A DNA stretch of 18,599 bases from positions 1 to 18,599 of the forward strand of contig LGET01000006.1 of the NCBI GenBank assembly GCA_001507935.1. Reading direction: 5' to 3'. The translations under genes and the position numbers were made by a program. This DNA comes from Thermococcales archaeon 44_46. Lineage in GTDB: Archaea; Methanobacteriota_B; Thermococci; Thermococcales; Thermococcaceae. Within the stretch, counting starts at the first letter, position 1. Every line of letters starts with the position of its first letter. The notes beneath the pieces were generated by a model that had not been told where the DNA came from, did not search any database, and saw nothing but the letters and a program-made list of their open reading frames with translations. Positions 16,889 through 18,599 of the stretch are shown piece by piece.

Positions 16889-17824
16889 ATGAGGTGCAGA
16901 GTTTGTGGAGAGAAAGCGTTTATAAAACTCCATTATCCAAAAATGTATCTTTGCGCTGATCACTTTGTGGAGTATTTTGAGAGGAAAGTCAAGAGGACAA
17001 TCGAGAAATACAAACTCCTCAAGCCGGATGAAAAAGTCCTTGTGGTTATTAGCGGGGGAAAGGATTCCGCAGTAACGGCTTACGTTCTAAAGAAGCTCGG
17101 TTACAATGTGGAATGTCTACATATAAACCTTGGCATAGGGGAGTATTCAGAAAAAAGTGAGCAATATGCTAGGGAACAGTGCAGGATTATAGGTGCCCCT
17201 CTTCACGTGGTTAACGTTAGGGAGCTTCTTGGAAAAGGAATCGGCGAGGTGAGAACGAGAAGACCCACCTGTTCCTACTGTGGCCTTACGAAGAGGTATC
17301 TCTTCAACAAGTTTGCCTATGACAACGGCTTTGACGTCATTGCAACGGGCCATAACCTGGATGATGAGGCGAGCTTTATATTCTCCAACCTCATGAACTG
17401 GAATACTGAATACCTTGCGAAGCAGGGGCCGGTTTTACCGGGAGAGGGGAAGTTTGTAAGAAAGGTCAAGCCCCTCTACGAGCTCACCGAGAGGGAAGTT
17501 GTGGCATATGCCCTCGCAGTGGGGTTGGAGTATATAGTTGATGAATGCCCCCATGCGAGAGGAGCTACGACAATAGAGTACAAGGAAATTTTGAACGAAA
17601 TGGAAGAAAAAAGACCCGGGACTAAGATAAACTTTGTCAAGGGCTACCTGAGGAAAAGACACTTATTTGAGGCCGAGCTTAGGGAGATAGAGCTCAAGGA
17701 ATGTAAGCTCTGTGGAATGCCTGCGCAGGGAGAAAAATGCTCCTTCTGTAAATTCTGGGGTCTGGAAGAGCCCGTCACCCTTAAAATAGCCAATACCGAT
17801 GATGAAGAACCTTTCGGGCCCTGA
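16889..17824 (+). CDS. ttuA: tRNA 2-thiolation enzyme, TtuA/Ncs6 family
   Basis: An ATP-dependent thiolase that adenylates uridine C2 and inserts sulfur. The 311-residue protein has an N-terminal zinc finger (Cys3, Cys6, Cys22, His25), the PP-loop SGGKDSA at 55-61, and Cys128, Cys131 and Cys220, matching the [4Fe-4S] ligands of Thermus TtuA (Cys130, Cys133, Cys222). A C-terminal zinc finger has Cys272, Cys275, Cys284 and Cys287. TtuA makes the 2-thio group of m5s2U54, which stabilises tRNA at high temperature. A sister group acts on U34, and the two are hard to separate by eye. GGTGA precedes the ATG. The last roughly 30 bases of the gene double as the 5' half of a C/D box sRNA, and the TGA stop lies in its D' box. 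Confidence 0.9.
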   Translation: MRCRVCGEKAFIKLHYPKMYLCADHFVEYFERKVKRTIEKYKLLKPDEKVLVVISGGKDSAVTAYVLKKLGYNVECLHINLGIGEYSEKSEQYAREQCRIIGAPLHVVNVRELLGKGIGEVRTRRPTCSYCGLTKRYLFNKFAYDNGFDVIATGHNLDDEASFIFSNLMNWNTEYLAKQGPVLPGEGKFVRKVKPLYELTEREVVAYALAVGLEYIVDECPHARGATTIEYKEILNEMEEKRPGTKINFVKGYLRKRHLFEAELREIELKECKLCGMPAQGEKCSFCKFWGLEEPVTLKIANTDDEEPFGP

Positions 17825-17855
17825 TGGATGATGGAGGCCTCCCTATCTGAGGTAT
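17793..17855 (+). ncRNA. C/D box guide sRNA overlapping the 3' end of ttuA
   Basis: All elements of an archaeal C/D box sRNA occur in order: box C ATGATGA (17799-17805), a 15-base spacer (17806-17820), box D' CTGA (17821-17824), a 3-base link, box C' ATGATGG (17828-17834, one mismatch to RTGATGA), a 12-base guide (17835-17846), and box D CTGA (17847-17850). ATACC (17793-17797) pairs with GGTAT (17851-17855) as a 5-bp terminal stem. Exactly three unpaired bases (17798-17800) then precede the sheared G-A pairs, which is the k-turn geometry bound by L7Ae. Each guide should direct 2'-O-methylation of the target base opposite the fifth nucleotide upstream of D or D'. The predicted bases are C in GGCCCGAAAGG (D') and G in AUAGGGAGGC (D). 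I cannot identify the target RNAs by eye. Confidence 0.85.
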
Positions 17856-17870
17856 AATAGAAAAGAAAGG

Positions 17871-18599
17871 TCAAAGCTCCCTGAACCTTACCGTGAACTC
17901 TAACTCCTTTTCGATTGGGAAAAGCATTGTATAGCTTACTCCCTGCTGTATGAAGTCCCATCCGGCCTCACTCTGGCTGAGCGTTTTTATCGGGAACTTC
18001 CAAACCTTTGCAGCCTTGTCGAGCTCTATCCTGACTTTTCCAATGCCGTATGGGTCATTCACTTCAAACTCTTTTGCTTCAAACTCTTCTGGCTTTTCCA
18101 TAACGCTGTGTACTGCTAGGTTAATCTCTACTCCGAAGAGAGCTTTGTAGGGTTTTTCAAGCAAGACTCTGTACTTTGCAATGAAGCCGTCTTCCGTTAG
18201 TTCTATTTTCTTCTCTACCCTTGCAGGGATTTTTTCCTCTGCATAAACGCCTCCTTCACGCCACAGCTTTACTCCGTTTTCTATCATCTCATACTCGTAG
18301 GGCTGGTTAACGAAATCACCGAGCTCGTGGTACTTTACAAGGCGATAGTTGTCGAGAGTTTCTTCTGGTTTGATGAAGTGGTCTTGCAAAATAGCCCTTA
18401 GTTGCCAGTCATAGGCAAGCTCTCTCTTTATCTCCTCTGGAATTTGCTTTCCGAGCTCATGTATGCTTGCAACACCTTCTTCGCTTTCCTCCTCTGGTGT
18501 AGCGGCTTCCGGAACCTCATGGTAGTGCTCCCATCTTCTCGGAAGCACGTCGTTGTAGTTTACGGCTTTTTTCTTTGAGCTTAGTTCAAAAATGCTGCC
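17871..18599 (-). CDS. GH57 4-alpha-glucanotransferase, C-terminal part (5' truncated by window edge)
   Basis: The frame runs open to the right edge, so the start and the catalytic (beta/alpha)7 barrel lie outside; the GTG at 18548 is internal. The 242 visible residues begin GSIFELSSKKKAVNYNDVLPRRWEHYHE and continue as a beta-sandwich C-terminal domain. It ends with WDFIQQGVSYTMLFPIEKELEFTVRFREL, split here by Lys-Glu-rich segments. This matches my memory of the Thermococcus litoralis 4-alpha-glucanotransferase C-terminus (about 659 residues in full), an enzyme of maltodextrin metabolism that transfers glucan segments. Related GH57 'alpha-amylases' of Pyrococcus share this domain. It is convergent with ttuA, and its stop is 16 bases beyond the guide sRNA. 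Confidence 0.82.
   Translation of the reverse strand, partial: GSIFELSSKKKAVNYNDVLPRRWEHYHEVPEAATPEEESEEGVASIHELGKQIPEEIKRELAYDWQLRAILQDHFIKPEETLDNYRLVKYHELGDFVNQPYEYEMIENGVKLWREGGVYAEEKIPARVEKKIELTEDGFIAKYRVLLEKPYKALFGVEINLAVHSVMEKPEEFEAKEFEVNDPYGIGKVRIELDKAAKVWKFPIKTLSQSEAGWDFIQQGVSYTMLFPIEKELEFTVRFREL

Noticed and set aside
17360..17366. ATGATGA inside ttuA as a C box
   Set aside because: No D or D' boxes follow at the required distance; it encodes the conserved Asp-Asp-Glu of the thiolase.
17833..17842. GGAGGCCTCC palindrome as a terminator hairpin
   Set aside because: A stem with no real loop and no following T run. It is better explained as the C' box edge and guide of the sRNA.

Overview
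The window looks like chromosomal DNA of a hyperthermophilic euryarchaeon of the order Thermococcales. The evidence is a Pyrococcus-type LrpA, an archaeal Pth2, an archaeal TtuA, a class 1B PyrD/PyrK pair with PyrB/PyrI, GGTGAT-type ribosome binding sites, archaeal TATA boxes, and a C/D box guide RNA. The GH57 glucanotransferase tail at the right edge and the moderate AT content suggest a Thermococcus close to T. litoralis. That species call rests on remembered protein similarity, not on a search.

Layout, left to right. (1) The 3' part of a membrane-anchored S-layer-like surface protein. (2) A + strand operon pth2-truD-HAD phosphatase (1820-4163). (3) On the - strand, a tightly packed pyrimidine operon transcribed as pyrB-pyrI-pyrC-pyrK-pyrD-pyrF (9146 down to 4160), with pyrE diverging from the same 78-bp spacer. 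Six of the de novo UMP enzymes are here and only carbamoyl-phosphate synthesis is missing. (4) A small winged-helix protein, convergent with pyrE. (5) A leaderless m5U RNA methyltransferase, lrpA, and tRNA-Gly(CCC). (6) A - strand operon of a CBS-domain protein, two tandem CPA2 Na+/H+ antiporters and an unknown 113-aa protein. (7) A COG2509 FAD oxidoreductase and the tRNA thiolase ttuA on the + strand. (8) The C-terminal third of a GH57 4-alpha-glucanotransferase on the - strand.

The least expected element is a C/D box sRNA at 17793-17855 with all four boxes, a 12-nt D guide and a 5-bp terminal stem. Its first half lies inside the 3' end of ttuA, and its D' box supplies the ttuA stop codon.

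RNA maturation recurs through the window: Pth2, TruD, an m5U methyltransferase, TtuA, a tRNA and a guide sRNA. The methyltransferase and TtuA could supply the two chemical steps of 5-methyl-2-thiouridine at tRNA position 54, although the methyltransferase may instead act on 23S rRNA. Other points of interest are a type 2 (mycobacterial-like) PyrF in an archaeal operon, a shared palindromic TATA element between pyrB and pyrE, and two convergent gene pairs whose stop codons overlap. Every gene-free stretch is shorter than 300 bases.
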